This document shows, piece after piece, positions 38,079 through 46,635 of a DNA stretch of 64,000 nucleotides. A program made the translations under genes and the position numbers. How positions within the stretch are numbered: the first letter of the stretch is position 1; every line of letters begins with the position of its first letter. The notes under the pieces are model-generated. The model did no database searches and was not told the DNA's origin. It was given only the letters and a program-made list of their open reading frames with translations. The DNA is taken from positions 43,660 through 107,659 of the forward strand of contig NZ_CACVCC010000005.1 in assembly GCF_902729355.1 (NCBI RefSeq), given 5' to 3'. The stretch comes from Streptococcus sp. S784/96/1. Its GTDB lineage: Bacteria; Bacillota; Bacilli; Lactobacillales; Streptococcaceae.

Positions 38079-38808
38079 TAGTAAATTGAAACTAGATTAG
38101 GACACAGAATAGAATAACTAATAATATTAGCTCGGATCAAAATGATTCATCTATGTCATATTCTTAATTCAAATTACTATATTATTGGATTGATAGTTTG
38201 TCTTGAATATGTACTCTCTAACTTAGATGAATTTAGACTAAACCAAATTCAAAAATTACTTTTTTAAATGTGCGGATACTAAAAAGGTTTGGGAGACCTT
38301 CGGAGGTAGTAGGCAAAAACTCAAATTTTAGCTTTGCTATTGAAAATTGGACAAGATAAAATGGCCTAGAATCAATCTTTTTGATGATGTTATTCTAAGA
38401 CATTTACTATTTTTAGACTTTTTGCCCCCTTAAAATCTTCGTCGGGTTTTCCTTGCTAGATTTGGGGCTCTCTATCGTAGTAGATGATTGCCTATACTTG
38501 TCGATGACTGGCAGCGTCCAACATAGTTATCCTTTCGGGGGAACTATTACGAAATTGATTCTCAATTTCTGTAGCTCTCCAAAAAATCCGTTCTTAGCAA
38601 GCATTTCTTCTTGCTAAGAATAGTACCATGAGGAAAGGAATGTTTTATCCTCGCTAAGTTCGTAAGTTAGTCAATAATATTAGAGATTCTAAAATTCTAA
38701 TTTTAATTTTGGTTTAGTATTAGTTTTACAAAGAGTTTTGATTAAATATTGATTTATAGAGTGATAGTATTTATAATAGAGTTATCCTAACTTATAAGGA
38801 GACATCAT
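38079..38808. other. 730-base gap without a recognised gene
   Basis: AT-rich, no long open frame. It contains a perfect 11-bp hairpin TTCTTAGCAAG / CTTGCTAAGAA (38592-38621) and ATCTTCGTCGGGTTTTC (38435-38451), which recurs with one change before alaS. Segments such as GGAGACCTTCGGAGG and GAGGAAAGGAATG recall the dispersed repeat. It is probably a graveyard of intergenic repeats. The last 60 bases hold the promoter (TATAAT near 38774) and site AAGGAG of the next gene. Confidence 0.45.
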
Positions 38809-39183
38809 ATGCTTCCAATGCACCCATTTATGTTAATCTGTTGGTTTACGCTTTATAGTATTGGGGTCTGGTTTACAGCTCCTCAAAAGATGCCTTATCG
38901 AAAATTATTTTGCTCTCTTTTCATTGTCAGTATCGGCCTATTGATGGGAATTTATTATATGAAAACGTCTGCTGATTTATCAGAGACATTGATAAACAAT
39001 CTTTACTGGCCAGTGACGATTTCTGCTTATTATAGTCTAATTCCTTTAGTTGTGAATACGTTATTTCAATTGAGTTTACAGAAAGCAGATACTAAAACTT
39101 GGGTGATCTGGCTTATTGCTATTTTGCTAGTGATTTATCTCTCAGTAGGATTGATTCAGAATATATTTTTGGGAGCAGTTTAG
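38809..39183 (+). CDS. Small integral membrane protein of unknown function
   Basis: 124 residues, four hydrophobic segments (about residues 5-22, 30-48, 66-90 and 100-121), short loops, no signal cleavage site. Site AAGGAG 9 bases upstream of the ATG. One base separates it from the GNAT gene, so they form one transcript. The family is not recognised. Confidence 0.65.
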   Translation: MLPMHPFMLICWFTLYSIGVWFTAPQKMPYRKLFCSLFIVSIGLLMGIYYMKTSADLSETLINNLYWPVTISAYYSLIPLVVNTLFQLSLQKADTKTWVIWLIAILLVIYLSVGLIQNIFLGAV

Positions 39184-39184
39184 G

Positions 39185-39766
39185 ATGTCTCTAGTTATTC
39201 GAACGGCAGAATCTACCGATGTGCATAAGCTTCTTGATATTTATGCCTATTATGTTACAGATACAGCGGTTACCTTTGAATATGAAGTTCCATCTCTGAT
39301 TGATTTTCAAGAGCGCATGCAGTCAATACAAGCTTTTTATCCCTATCTAGTGGCTGAAGAAGGAGGGCGGATTCTCGGTTACGCCTATGCGTCAGCCTTT
39401 CATCCTCGCGCCGCCTATGCCTGGTCTGCAGAGGTTACGATTTATTTGGACAAAGCTGCGCGTGGCAAAGGAGTGGGGTCTAAACTTTATAGGACCTTAG
39501 AAAACTATTTAAAAGAGATGGGTATTCTTAATCTTAATGCCTGTATTGCGCAGACTGATGTTGAGGATGAGTACCTAACCAATACTAGTCAAGTCTTCCA
39601 TGAAAAGCAAGGTTATCAACTTGTAGGAACTTTCCATCAATCAGGGTATAAATTTAAACGATGGTATAACATGATTTGGATGGAAAAACTGTGTGGGAAT
39701 CATGATAAGGAAGTTAGACCGGTAGTATCTTTTCAAGAGCTTGATAATAAGGAATCTAGTTCATAG
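39185..39766 (+). CDS. GNAT family N-acetyltransferase, phosphinothricin-acetyltransferase-like
   Basis: 193 residues. LDIYAYYVTDTAVTFEYEVPS, AYASAFHPRAAYAWSAEVTIYLDKAARGKGVGSKLYRTLENYL (acetyl-CoA loop RGKGVGS) and FHEKQGYQLVGTFHQSGYKFKRWYNMIWMEK are the Pat/MnaT pattern. In relatives these enzymes acetylate toxic amino-acid analogues or methionine sulfoximine. Co-transcribed with the small membrane gene; a terminator overlaps its stop. Confidence 0.87.
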   Translation: MSLVIRTAESTDVHKLLDIYAYYVTDTAVTFEYEVPSLIDFQERMQSIQAFYPYLVAEEGGRILGYAYASAFHPRAAYAWSAEVTIYLDKAARGKGVGSKLYRTLENYLKEMGILNLNACIAQTDVEDEYLTNTSQVFHEKQGYQLVGTFHQSGYKFKRWYNMIWMEKLCGNHDKEVRPVVSFQELDNKESSS

Positions 39767-39778
39767 CTAGATTTTTTT
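39753..39778 (+). terminator. Terminator overlapping the GNAT stop codon
   Basis: AATCTAG / CTAGATT stem with a 7-nt loop that contains the TAG stop, followed by TTTTTT. Confidence 0.75.
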
Positions 39779-39956
39779 ATTTAGTTAAAAAATAAGGCTT
39801 GATACATCCTTAAAGTGGCTGGCTTTGATATATGAAGAATAACTAGGTGAAAAAGAACATAGAGTTTATAAAGAGAGGAGTGTATTTATGTCCATATTTT
39901 AGAAGTTTAGAACTTAAACTAAACTTATTAGTTATTAAAATAGTTTATCAAAAGGC

Positions 39957-40006
39957 TTGACCATATATAGTTAATATATTATAATTTATATGTGGTTATA
40001 ACAAGT
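39957..40006 (+). promoter_or_regulatory. Promoter and operator of the first GntR regulator
   Basis: TTGACC (39957-39962), 17-bp spacer, TATAAT (39980-39985). An inverted repeat ACCATATATA / TATATGTGGT spans the promoter. TGGTTATAACAAGT (39993-40006) lies at the start of the message and recurs in reverse, with one change, over the -35 box of the beta-galactosidase gene (44243-44256). Confidence 0.65.
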
Positions 40007-40019
40007 TGAAGGAGCACTT

Positions 40020-40748
40020 ATGTTTTCATTAAAGAAAGAGAAACCCTTGTATCTACAATTGGTCGATACATTAGAGTTAGACATTCGAAATTCAATGTCA
40101 CCGAACGACAAATTATTGTCTGAACGTGAGCTGACTGAAACGTATCAAGTTAGTCGTATAACCGTTCGTCAAGCTTTACAAGAACTTGAAAAACGTGGAT
40201 TAGTTTATAAGATGCAGGGGAAAGGGACCTACGTCTCAGAGATAAAAGAACCTGCTGTGGACCTAGGAAATGTTTATAGCTTCACAGATGAAATGAAAAA
40301 ACTGGGGAAGCAACCAGTTACTAAAACTTTATCTTTTTCAATTGTGAAAGCAACAGAACATATTGCCCGGGAATTAAAGATTGAACTCGGAGCTGAAGTT
40401 TATGAACTCGAGCGCTTACGGTTGGCAGACGATATACCCATGATGTTAGAACGTAGCTATTTACCAGTAATTCAATTTGTCGGATTAAATAAGGAAATTC
40501 TTTCCCAAAAGCCACTTTATCAAATCGTAGAGGAAGATTATGGTGAGCGTATCCGCGTTGCCGAAGAAGAATTTTTTGCCAGCATTGCTTTAAATCATGA
40601 AGCCAAATTACTAGAAATCAAAAAGGGTGCCCCTGTACTGCACCTTGTCCGTAAAACCTATAATGCTAAAAATAAAATCATAGAATTCACCTTTAGTATT
40701 GCACGTGCCGACCAGTTCAGATATAAAGTCAGCCATTTTAGGGATTAA
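40020..40748 (+). CDS. GntR/HutC-family (UTRA) transcriptional regulator
   Basis: 242 residues. Winged helix at residues 5-70 (LLSERELTETYQVSRITVRQALQELEKRGLVYKMQGKGTYVSE), then the UTRA effector domain (LERLRLADDIPMMLERSYLP). Sugar phosphates are the usual ligands. It precedes agaS and the aldolase on the same strand. Shared operator-like sequences suggest that it controls itself and the bgaC-PTS operon. Its stop codon lies inside a 13-bp palindrome. Confidence 0.9.
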   Translation: MFSLKKEKPLYLQLVDTLELDIRNSMSPNDKLLSERELTETYQVSRITVRQALQELEKRGLVYKMQGKGTYVSEIKEPAVDLGNVYSFTDEMKKLGKQPVTKTLSFSIVKATEHIARELKIELGAEVYELERLRLADDIPMMLERSYLPVIQFVGLNKEILSQKPLYQIVEEDYGERIRVAEEEFFASIALNHEAKLLEIKKGAPVLHLVRKTYNAKNKIIEFTFSIARADQFRYKVSHFRD

Positions 40749-40771
40749 AACTGTCCAGTGGACAGTTTTAA
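40745..40771. repeat. Perfect palindrome at the end of the GntR gene
   Basis: Arms TTAAAACTGTCCA / TGGACAGTTTTAA with a single central G. It could be a terminator or an operator. A shorter relative, AGTCCAGTGGACT, is at 40800-40812, and a third lies at 43238-43262. Confidence 0.6.
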
Positions 40772-40878
40772 CCCGAGTTTGTCAACTAAATAGCGAGGAA
40801 GTCCAGTGGACTATTTCAGCCTAAAAAATGAAATAACTCTAGTCAGCAAGACTTAGTCTATTTGATTTTTACAAAAAA

Positions 40879-40893
40879 ATGAAAGCGCAAACA
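40879..40893 (+). promoter_or_regulatory. cre site (CcpA operator) before agaS
   Basis: ATGAAAGCGCAAACA fits the consensus WTGNAANCGNWNNCW at every fixed position and lies 26 bases before the agaS start, so CcpA-mediated catabolite repression is likely. Confidence 0.7.
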
Positions 40894-40918
40894 AAATAAC
40901 TTAATAGAGGAGGAAGTT

Positions 40919-42094
40919 ATGTTTTTTAAAACAAAAGAAGAGTTGCTTGATTTGGGTGCAGAGATTACAACCAGAGAAATCAAACAGCAACCCGAAATCT
41001 GGCAAGAGGCTTTAAAACTTTTTAAAGATAAAGTTACTGATATTGCATCTTTTCTTGATAAGGTAGTAGGCTCAAGTAAGGAAAAACCCGTTAAAGTTAT
41101 CTTTACTGGAGCAGGAACATCACAATACGTAGGTGATACAATTTTACCTTATCTTAAACGGACTGCGGACCGTAGCCGATTTATTTTTGAAAGTATTGGA
41201 ACAACTGAGCTTGTTTCAGCTCCCTACGATCATCTTTTTGCAGATGAGACGGTACTGTTGGTATCTTTTGCTCGATCAGGAAATAGTCCAGAAAGTGTGG
41301 CAGCAGTAGCTCTTACTAATCAAATTGTACCTAATGCTTATCATCTAACTATTACTTGTGCAGCAGAAGGACTTTTAGCTAAACGTGCGGCAGGCGATGA
41401 AAAAAATCTTCTTTTACTAATGCCTAGTCGCTCTAATGACGCTGGATTTGCTATGACAGGTAGTTTCACCTGCATGCTTCTAACATCACTCCTTATTTTT
41501 GATGATGCTGAGTCTCTAGAAAATAAAGAAAAATACGTGTCTTATCTTTATCAAATAGGGCAAGATATTATTAGCCGTGAAGAAGAATTACAGAAACTTA
41601 TTAATTTAGAATTTAACCGTGTGGTTTATCTAGGTTCTGGTTCAATGGCCGCGCTGACACGTGAGGCACAATTGAAAATTCTAGAATTAACAGCAGGAAA
41701 AATTGCTACGATATTTGATTCATCAATGGGCTTTCGCCATGGACCAAAATCTTTTGTGAATGAAAAGACAATCGTCCTTGATTTTGTTCACAATGATTCT
41801 TACACACGTCAGTATGATATTGATTTGTTAGAGGAAGTCTATGATGATCAGATTGCTCTTAAAACATTGGCTGTGGCCCAAAAAGGGGAATTAAAATTTT
41901 CAGGAGATACTTTTGAATTGTTATCAGATATTATTCTTCCAGAAGGTTATCTTGCTCTTGGAATGATTTTAGTTGCCCAAACTATTTCACTTTTAGCCTC
42001 AATCAAAGTAAATAATACTCCAGATACCCCATCTGCTTCTGGTACTGTAAACCGTGTGGTTAAGGGTGTTATCATCCATGATTATCAATCTTAA
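40919..42094 (+). CDS. agaS: AgaS-type SIS sugar isomerase/deaminase
   Basis: 391 residues with two SIS domains: KVIFTGAGTSQYVGD..VSFARSGNSPES and VVYLGSGSMAALTREAQLKILELTAGKI..FRHGPKSF. AgaS-type enzymes deaminate and isomerise galactosamine-6-phosphate to tagatose-6-phosphate. GAGGAGG lies 6 bases before the ATG. It pairs with the aldolase 30 bases downstream and with the PTS at 46 kb, giving a full route for imported amino sugar. Confidence 0.9.
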   Translation: MFFKTKEELLDLGAEITTREIKQQPEIWQEALKLFKDKVTDIASFLDKVVGSSKEKPVKVIFTGAGTSQYVGDTILPYLKRTADRSRFIFESIGTTELVSAPYDHLFADETVLLVSFARSGNSPESVAAVALTNQIVPNAYHLTITCAAEGLLAKRAAGDEKNLLLLMPSRSNDAGFAMTGSFTCMLLTSLLIFDDAESLENKEKYVSYLYQIGQDIISREEELQKLINLEFNRVVYLGSGSMAALTREAQLKILELTAGKIATIFDSSMGFRHGPKSFVNEKTIVLDFVHNDSYTRQYDIDLLEEVYDDQIALKTLAVAQKGELKFSGDTFELLSDIILPEGYLALGMILVAQTISLLASIKVNNTPDTPSASGTVNRVVKGVIIHDYQS

Positions 42095-42124
42095 GTCTAA
42101 TACAAAGAAAGGACATTATCTATT

Positions 42125-43114
42125 ATGTGGACACTAACAGAGAATAAAAAAGCTTGTATGGAAAAGTTGTCAACCAAGGAAGGGGTTATCTCAGCGCTAG
42201 CTTTTGACCAACGCGGAGCCTTAAAACGTCTCATGGCACAACATCAAACTGAGGAACCAACAGTTACTCAGATGGAAGAACTCAAATCATTGGTAGCAGA
42301 AGAATTAACTCCATTCGCATCATCAATGTTACTTGATCCAGAATATGGCTTACCAGCTATTAAAAACTTACACGAAGATGCTGGCTTGCTACTTGCTTAT
42401 GAAAAAACGGGATATGATACGACCAGTACAAAACGTTTGCCAGACTGTCTAGATGTTTGGTCGGCTAAACGTATTAAGGAACAGGGAGCAGATGCTGTTA
42501 AATTCTTACTTTACTATGATGTGGATAGTACAGAGGAATTAAACCAACAAAAGCAGGCCTATATTGAACGTATCGGTTCCGAATGTGTGGCAGAAGACCT
42601 TCCATTTTATCTGGAAATTTTAGCCTATGATGAAACTATCGCGGATGCAAATAGCGTAGAATATGCAAAAGTTAAACCAGATAAAGTTATTGGTGCCATG
42701 GAAATTTTCTCAAATCCACGCTTTAATATTGATGTGTTAAAAGTAGAAGTGCCAGTTAACATGAACTATGTCGAAGGATTCGGAACTGGTGAAATAGTTT
42801 ATACACGCGAAGAAGCAAAGACTCTTTTCTTGGAACAAAGTCAAGCAACTCATTTACCGTTTATTTTCCTAAGTGCTGGAGTATCTGCACAGCTTTTCCA
42901 AGAAACATTACGTTTGGCTAAGGAAGCAGGTTCAACATTTAATGGTGTTCTTTGCGGACGTGCAACTTGGGCTGGTTCTGTTAAGGCTTATATTGAAGGC
43001 GGAGAGGTTGCTGCTCGTGAATGGCTTCGTACAGAAGGACGTGCTAATATCGACAGTTTGAACCAAGTTATTTTTGAGACGGCAACAGCTTGGACAGAAC
43101 GTCTGTCATACTGA
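42125..43114 (+). CDS. lacD: Tagatose 1,6-bisphosphate aldolase (class I, LacD-like)
   Basis: 329 residues. [20 protein letters not shown] at the start, the Schiff-base lysine in [12 protein letters not shown] (about residue 126), and the ends [10 protein letters not shown].. and [22 protein letters not shown] match LacD. It splits tagatose-1,6-bisphosphate into triose phosphates. A tagatose-6-phosphate kinase (LacC) is not in the window. In some streptococci LacD paralogues have acquired regulatory roles; nothing here tells which this is. Confidence 0.9.
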   Translation: MWTLTENKKACMEKLSTKEGVISALAFDQRGALKRLMAQHQTEEPTVTQMEELKSLVAEELTPFASSMLLDPEYGLPAIKNLHEDAGLLLAYEKTGYDTTSTKRLPDCLDVWSAKRIKEQGADAVKFLLYYDVDSTEELNQQKQAYIERIGSECVAEDLPFYLEILAYDETIADANSVEYAKVKPDKVIGAMEIFSNPRFNIDVLKVEVPVNMNYVEGFGTGEIVYTREEAKTLFLEQSQATHLPFIFLSAGVSAQLFQETLRLAKEAGSTFNGVLCGRATWAGSVKAYIEGGEVAAREWLRTEGRANIDSLNQVIFETATAWTERLSY

Positions 43115-43237
43115 TGACATTATTTGACATTCAGGACCTATAGCTGTATGTAGACGTTAAAAGAAAGACAAAAAAGAGAGTGGGACAACGAAGTTCATCA
43201 CATTCGTATAGGATGGCCGCTAACGATTGGGTGGTAC

Positions 43238-43262
43238 TAAAATAGTCCACTGGACTATTTTA
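43238..43262. repeat. Perfect palindrome after lacD
   Basis: Arms TAAAATAGTCCA / TGGACTATTTTA with a central C. It shares the core GTCCA-S-TGGAC with the palindromes before agaS. A second perfect hairpin, GGACACTT / AAGTGTCC, follows at 43267-43293. One of these may end the agaS-lacD message. Confidence 0.6.
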
Positions 43263-43345
43263 GGTGGACACTTGAAAATGAAAGAAGTGTCCTGTTACAG
43301 ACCTCCAATCAACCACTGTGTCAATCTGTTATTACTATCAAAAAA

Positions 43346-43376
43346 GAAGGTTGAGATATTTTTGACCCAACCTCTT
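43346..43376 (-). terminator. Terminator of the reverse-strand GntR gene
   Basis: AAGGTTG / CAACCT stem with the T-rich side reading toward lower coordinates (AAAAAAGAAGG on the plus strand). Confidence 0.65.
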
Positions 43377-43402
43377 CATTACAGTATATATGATATACCA
43401 AT

Positions 43403-44110
43403 TTAACGATTGGCAGTTATTTCAAATTTATAAAAATTCCAATGCTTGTAGTTTTCAGCATATTCAAGGATGATGTCTGAATTAGTTTGCTCAGTTCTAC
43501 GAACTTGAAAAATGGTAGGTTCTTGTTTCTCTAGATTAAGGAGTTCACGGACTTCTTCTGGTGTAGAAAAAGTAACTTCATGTGCTTCTGTATAGGGTTC
43601 AGAAGACATGTGAATATCAAAATCCAGTTTGAATCGTTGATGAATCGATTGATAGTAGTCCTTTTTAGCATCTGGAGTTAAGATAAAACGTTCCGGAATA
43701 TAGGATAACTGATAGATATAAGGCTTCTCACCTGCACTTCTTAGACGAGCAACGCGATAGTAAAAGTCATTGTTAGTAAGTTTTAATTCTTTCAAGTATT
43801 TTGGATCGTTTCCTTTTTCAACAGAGAGAACTTTAACGTGGTCATTTTTTAGTGGAAAAAGTTCGACATCTGAAAATTCGACGAGTTTCCCTTTACGTGA
43901 ACGAGAGACGAAGGTTCCTTTTCCTTGCTTGCGAATTAGATAGCCATCTTTTACCAACTCATTTAGAGCTCTAATAACGGTAATAGAACTAACATCATAT
44001 AGTTGTACAAGCTCACTTTCAGTATAGAACTTATCGCCGTTTTCGAACTTACCAGTAACAATTTGGTTTTTTAAATCATTTTGAATACGTTGATATTTAG
44101 GGATTTTCAT
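43403..44110 (-). CDS. GntR/HutC-family (UTRA) transcriptional regulator
   Basis: 235 residues. Winged helix GDKFYTESELVQLYDVSSITVIRALNELVKDGYLIRKQGKGTFVS, then UTRA domain (YYRVARLRSAGEKPYIYQLSYIPERFILTP). It is divergent from the beta-galactosidase/PTS operon, the place held by the cognate regulator in the pneumococcal bgaC locus. Local control of bgaC-PTS is inferred. Confidence 0.9.
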   Translation of the reverse strand: MKIPKYQRIQNDLKNQIVTGKFENGDKFYTESELVQLYDVSSITVIRALNELVKDGYLIRKQGKGTFVSRSRKGKLVEFSDVELFPLKNDHVKVLSVEKGNDPKYLKELKLTNNDFYYRVARLRSAGEKPYIYQLSYIPERFILTPDAKKDYYQSIHQRFKLDFDIHMSSEPYTEAHEVTFSTPEEVRELLNLEKQEPTIFQVRRTEQTNSDIILEYAENYKHWNFYKFEITANR

Positions 44111-44242
44111 ACTTTTTCCTTTCTATCGTTTCATTGTAACATCTTATCATTCTAGTGTTGATATTATACTAAAATTTTCTTCAAAATGTAATTAAAAAAC
44201 GGATGCTATTAAAAAATAGAAAAATAAAAAATAGTAAAAAAC

Positions 44243-44298
44243 ACTTGATATAACCAGTTGTTTATGTTAATATATTGTTAAATAAGAAAACGATTCCA
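44243..44298 (+). promoter_or_regulatory. bgaC promoter with GntR-like operator and cre-like site
   Basis: TTGATA (44245-44250), 17-bp spacer, TAATAT (44268-44273). ACTTGATATAACCA (44243-44256) over the -35 box is the reverse complement, 13 of 14 bases, of the sequence at the first GntR promoter. AAGAAAACGATTCCA (44284-44298), downstream of the start point, is a cre with one mismatch, positioned as a roadblock. Confidence 0.65.
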
Positions 44299-44313
44299 AA
44301 AGAGGTGATTCTA

Positions 44314-46092
44314 CTGAAATTTGAGATTAGTAACGATAAGAATTTTTTTCTCAATCAAAAACCTTTCAAAATATTATCTGGAGCGATTCATTATTTTAGA
44401 ATTCATCCAGATGATTGGTACCATTCTTTGTATAATTTGAAAGCATTAGGCTTTAATACTGTTGAAACCTATGTTCCTTGGAATTTGCATCAACCGACTA
44501 AAGATTCCTTTACTGTAGCAGAAAGTTTAGATATTGAGAGATTTCTAACGATTGCTCAGAAACTTGGGCTCTACGCTATTGTTAGACCCTCGCCGTATAT
44601 TTGTGCCGAATGGGAATGGGGGGGCTTACCAGCTTGGTTATTGACTGAAAATGTCAGGGTTCGGACAAGTGATCCAAAATTTGTCCATTATGTTGATTGT
44701 TACTATGCTAAGTTGTTACCTATTTTGGCAAAACATCAGCTTAGTCATGGTGGAAATATCCTGATGTTCCAGATTGAAAATGAGTATGGGTCATACGGGG
44801 AAGAAAAGGATTACTTGAGAGCCATCAAATCGTTAATGGAAAAGCATGGTTTAGAAGGGCCTTTCTTTACTTCGGATGGGCCGTGGCGTGCCACTTTACG
44901 AGCTGGAAGTTTGATTGAAGATGACGTCTTAGTCACAGGCAATTTTGGTTCAAAAGCTGCTAGCAATTTCAAACAAATGCAGGATTTCTTTGATGAGCAC
45001 AATCGCACCTACCCACTCATGTGTATGGAGTTTTGGGATGGTTGGTTTAATCGTTGGGGAGAAGAAGTCGTTACGAGAGAACCTGAAGAATTAGCTGAGT
45101 CGGTGATGGAATGTATTGAGCTTGGGTCAATTAACCTCTATATGTTTCACGGTGGAACCAATTTTGGCTTTATGAATGGTTGCTCAGCTAGAGGTCAGAA
45201 AGATTTACCTCAAGTAACTTCCTATGATTATGATGCTGTTTTGGATGAAGCTGGAAATCCTACTCAAAAGTTTTTTGAAATTCAAAAACGTTTGAAAACA
45301 CGTTTTCCTGAATTGATAACTGCTATGCCTTTGACCAAAAAAATAAAAACCTATCCTTCGGTGACATTGAGTCAAAAGACAGGGCTTTTTGGTAATCTTA
45401 AAAATGTAAGCGTTTTAAAAATCAATCCTTATCCTTTGTCAATGGAAGAATTAGGGCAAAACACAGGATATGTTTTGTACCAAACAGAACTTGAGCGAGA
45501 TAAAGATGATGCTGAACGTCTCCGTGTTATTGATGCAAGGGATCGCATTCAGGTTTATGAAAATGATTATCATGTTGCTACCCAATATCAGGATGAAATT
45601 GGTGAGGACATTGCCTTAGAGATGACTCAGAAGTACACGAATCTTAAAATTCTAGTAGAGAATATGGGACGTGTCAATTATGGTCACAAACTTGAGGCAG
45701 CAACACAACGTAAAGGTTTAGGGCGTGGAGCGATAGTGGATTTACATTTTATCGGTAATTGGAAGCACTATAGTTTACCGCTTGATTCTGTTTCAAATCT
45801 TGATTTTTCTAAAGAATGGAAGAGCGGACAACCTTCTTTTTATCACTATCAGCTGAAGATAGATGAGCTGGCAGATACCTATCTTGACATGACAGGATTT
45901 GGTAAGGGAGTCGTCTTTGTAAATAATATGAATATAGGAAGATTTTGGGAAAAGGGGCCAATCCTCACTCTCTACCTTCCTAAAGGATATTTAAAGAAAG
46001 GAGAAAATAGCATTGTTGTTTTTGAGACAGAAGGACGGTACAAAGAAAGAATTACCTTTACAGATAGACCTAAAATAAAAAATATTAAATAG
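44314..46092 (+). CDS. bgaC: GH35 beta-galactosidase (BgaC-like)
   Basis: 592 residues if read from the CTG at 44314, which lies 6 bases after AGAGGTG and lines up with the amino end of known BgaC (x-x-FEI..FKILSGAIHYFR). The only ordinary codon nearby is GTG 44305, inside the ribosome site; a TTG at 44275 falls at the transcription start. Catalytic Glu are in IENEYGSYG (about 157) and MEFWDGWF (about 239). No signal peptide or LPXTG. It removes terminal beta-1,3-galactose and heads the PTS operon. Confidence 0.9.
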   Translation: MKFEISNDKNFFLNQKPFKILSGAIHYFRIHPDDWYHSLYNLKALGFNTVETYVPWNLHQPTKDSFTVAESLDIERFLTIAQKLGLYAIVRPSPYICAEWEWGGLPAWLLTENVRVRTSDPKFVHYVDCYYAKLLPILAKHQLSHGGNILMFQIENEYGSYGEEKDYLRAIKSLMEKHGLEGPFFTSDGPWRATLRAGSLIEDDVLVTGNFGSKAASNFKQMQDFFDEHNRTYPLMCMEFWDGWFNRWGEEVVTREPEELAESVMECIELGSINLYMFHGGTNFGFMNGCSARGQKDLPQVTSYDYDAVLDEAGNPTQKFFEIQKRLKTRFPELITAMPLTKKIKTYPSVTLSQKTGLFGNLKNVSVLKINPYPLSMEELGQNTGYVLYQTELERDKDDAERLRVIDARDRIQVYENDYHVATQYQDEIGEDIALEMTQKYTNLKILVENMGRVNYGHKLEAATQRKGLGRGAIVDLHFIGNWKHYSLPLDSVSNLDFSKEWKSGQPSFYHYQLKIDELADTYLDMTGFGKGVVFVNNMNIGRFWEKGPILTLYLPKGYLKKGENSIVVFETEGRYKERITFTDRPKIKNIK

Positions 46093-46107
46093 TGAGAGGA
46101 TTTTATT

Positions 46108-46593
46108 ATGGCAATTATTGCAACGCGTATTGATGGTCGTCTTATTCACGGCCAAGTCGCAAATCTTTGGACAACGAAATTGAATATCAGTCGTATTATG
46201 GTAGTGGATAACGATGTTGTGAATAGTGATTTAGAAAAAACAGCTTTGAAATTAGCAACTCCTCCTGGAGTAAAATTATCAATCTTAACAGTTGAAAAAG
46301 CAGCAGCTAATATCTTAGATGGCAAATATGATTCACAACGTCTCTTGATTGTAGCTCGTAAACCGGATCGTTTTTTAGGCTTGTTAGAAGCTGGTGTTCA
46401 ATTCCCAGAATTGAATGTAGGGAATATGTCACAAAGTGATGAAACACGTGCTGTAACACGTTCTATCAATGTTGTTAATCAAGATATCGCAGATTTTGAT
46501 ACTATTCACTCAAAAGGTGTTAAACTCATTTCTCAGATGGTACCAGGCGACTCACCCCAAGACTTTATGCCATTGTTGGATAAGGTTCGCTAA
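46108..46593 (+). CDS. PTS mannose-family transporter subunit IIB
   Basis: 161 residues. ATRIDGRLIHGQVANLW contains the phosphorylated His14; LKLATPPGVKLSILTVEKAA and NVGNMSQSDETRAVTRSINV are typical of the mannose/fructose/N-acetylgalactosamine group. It passes phosphate from IIA to the sugar. Second gene of the bgaC operon, 15 bases after it. Confidence 0.93.
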   Translation: MAIIATRIDGRLIHGQVANLWTTKLNISRIMVVDNDVVNSDLEKTALKLATPPGVKLSILTVEKAAANILDGKYDSQRLLIVARKPDRFLGLLEAGVQFPELNVGNMSQSDETRAVTRSINVVNQDIADFDTIHSKGVKLISQMVPGDSPQDFMPLLDKVR

Positions 46594-46635
46594 TTTTAGA
46601 AATAAAACATAAAATTATATTAGGAGGAATACATC

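Noticed and set aside
44275..44313. TTG start for the beta-galactosidase
   Set aside because: It sits at the predicted transcription start with no ribosome site and adds 13 residues absent from relatives.
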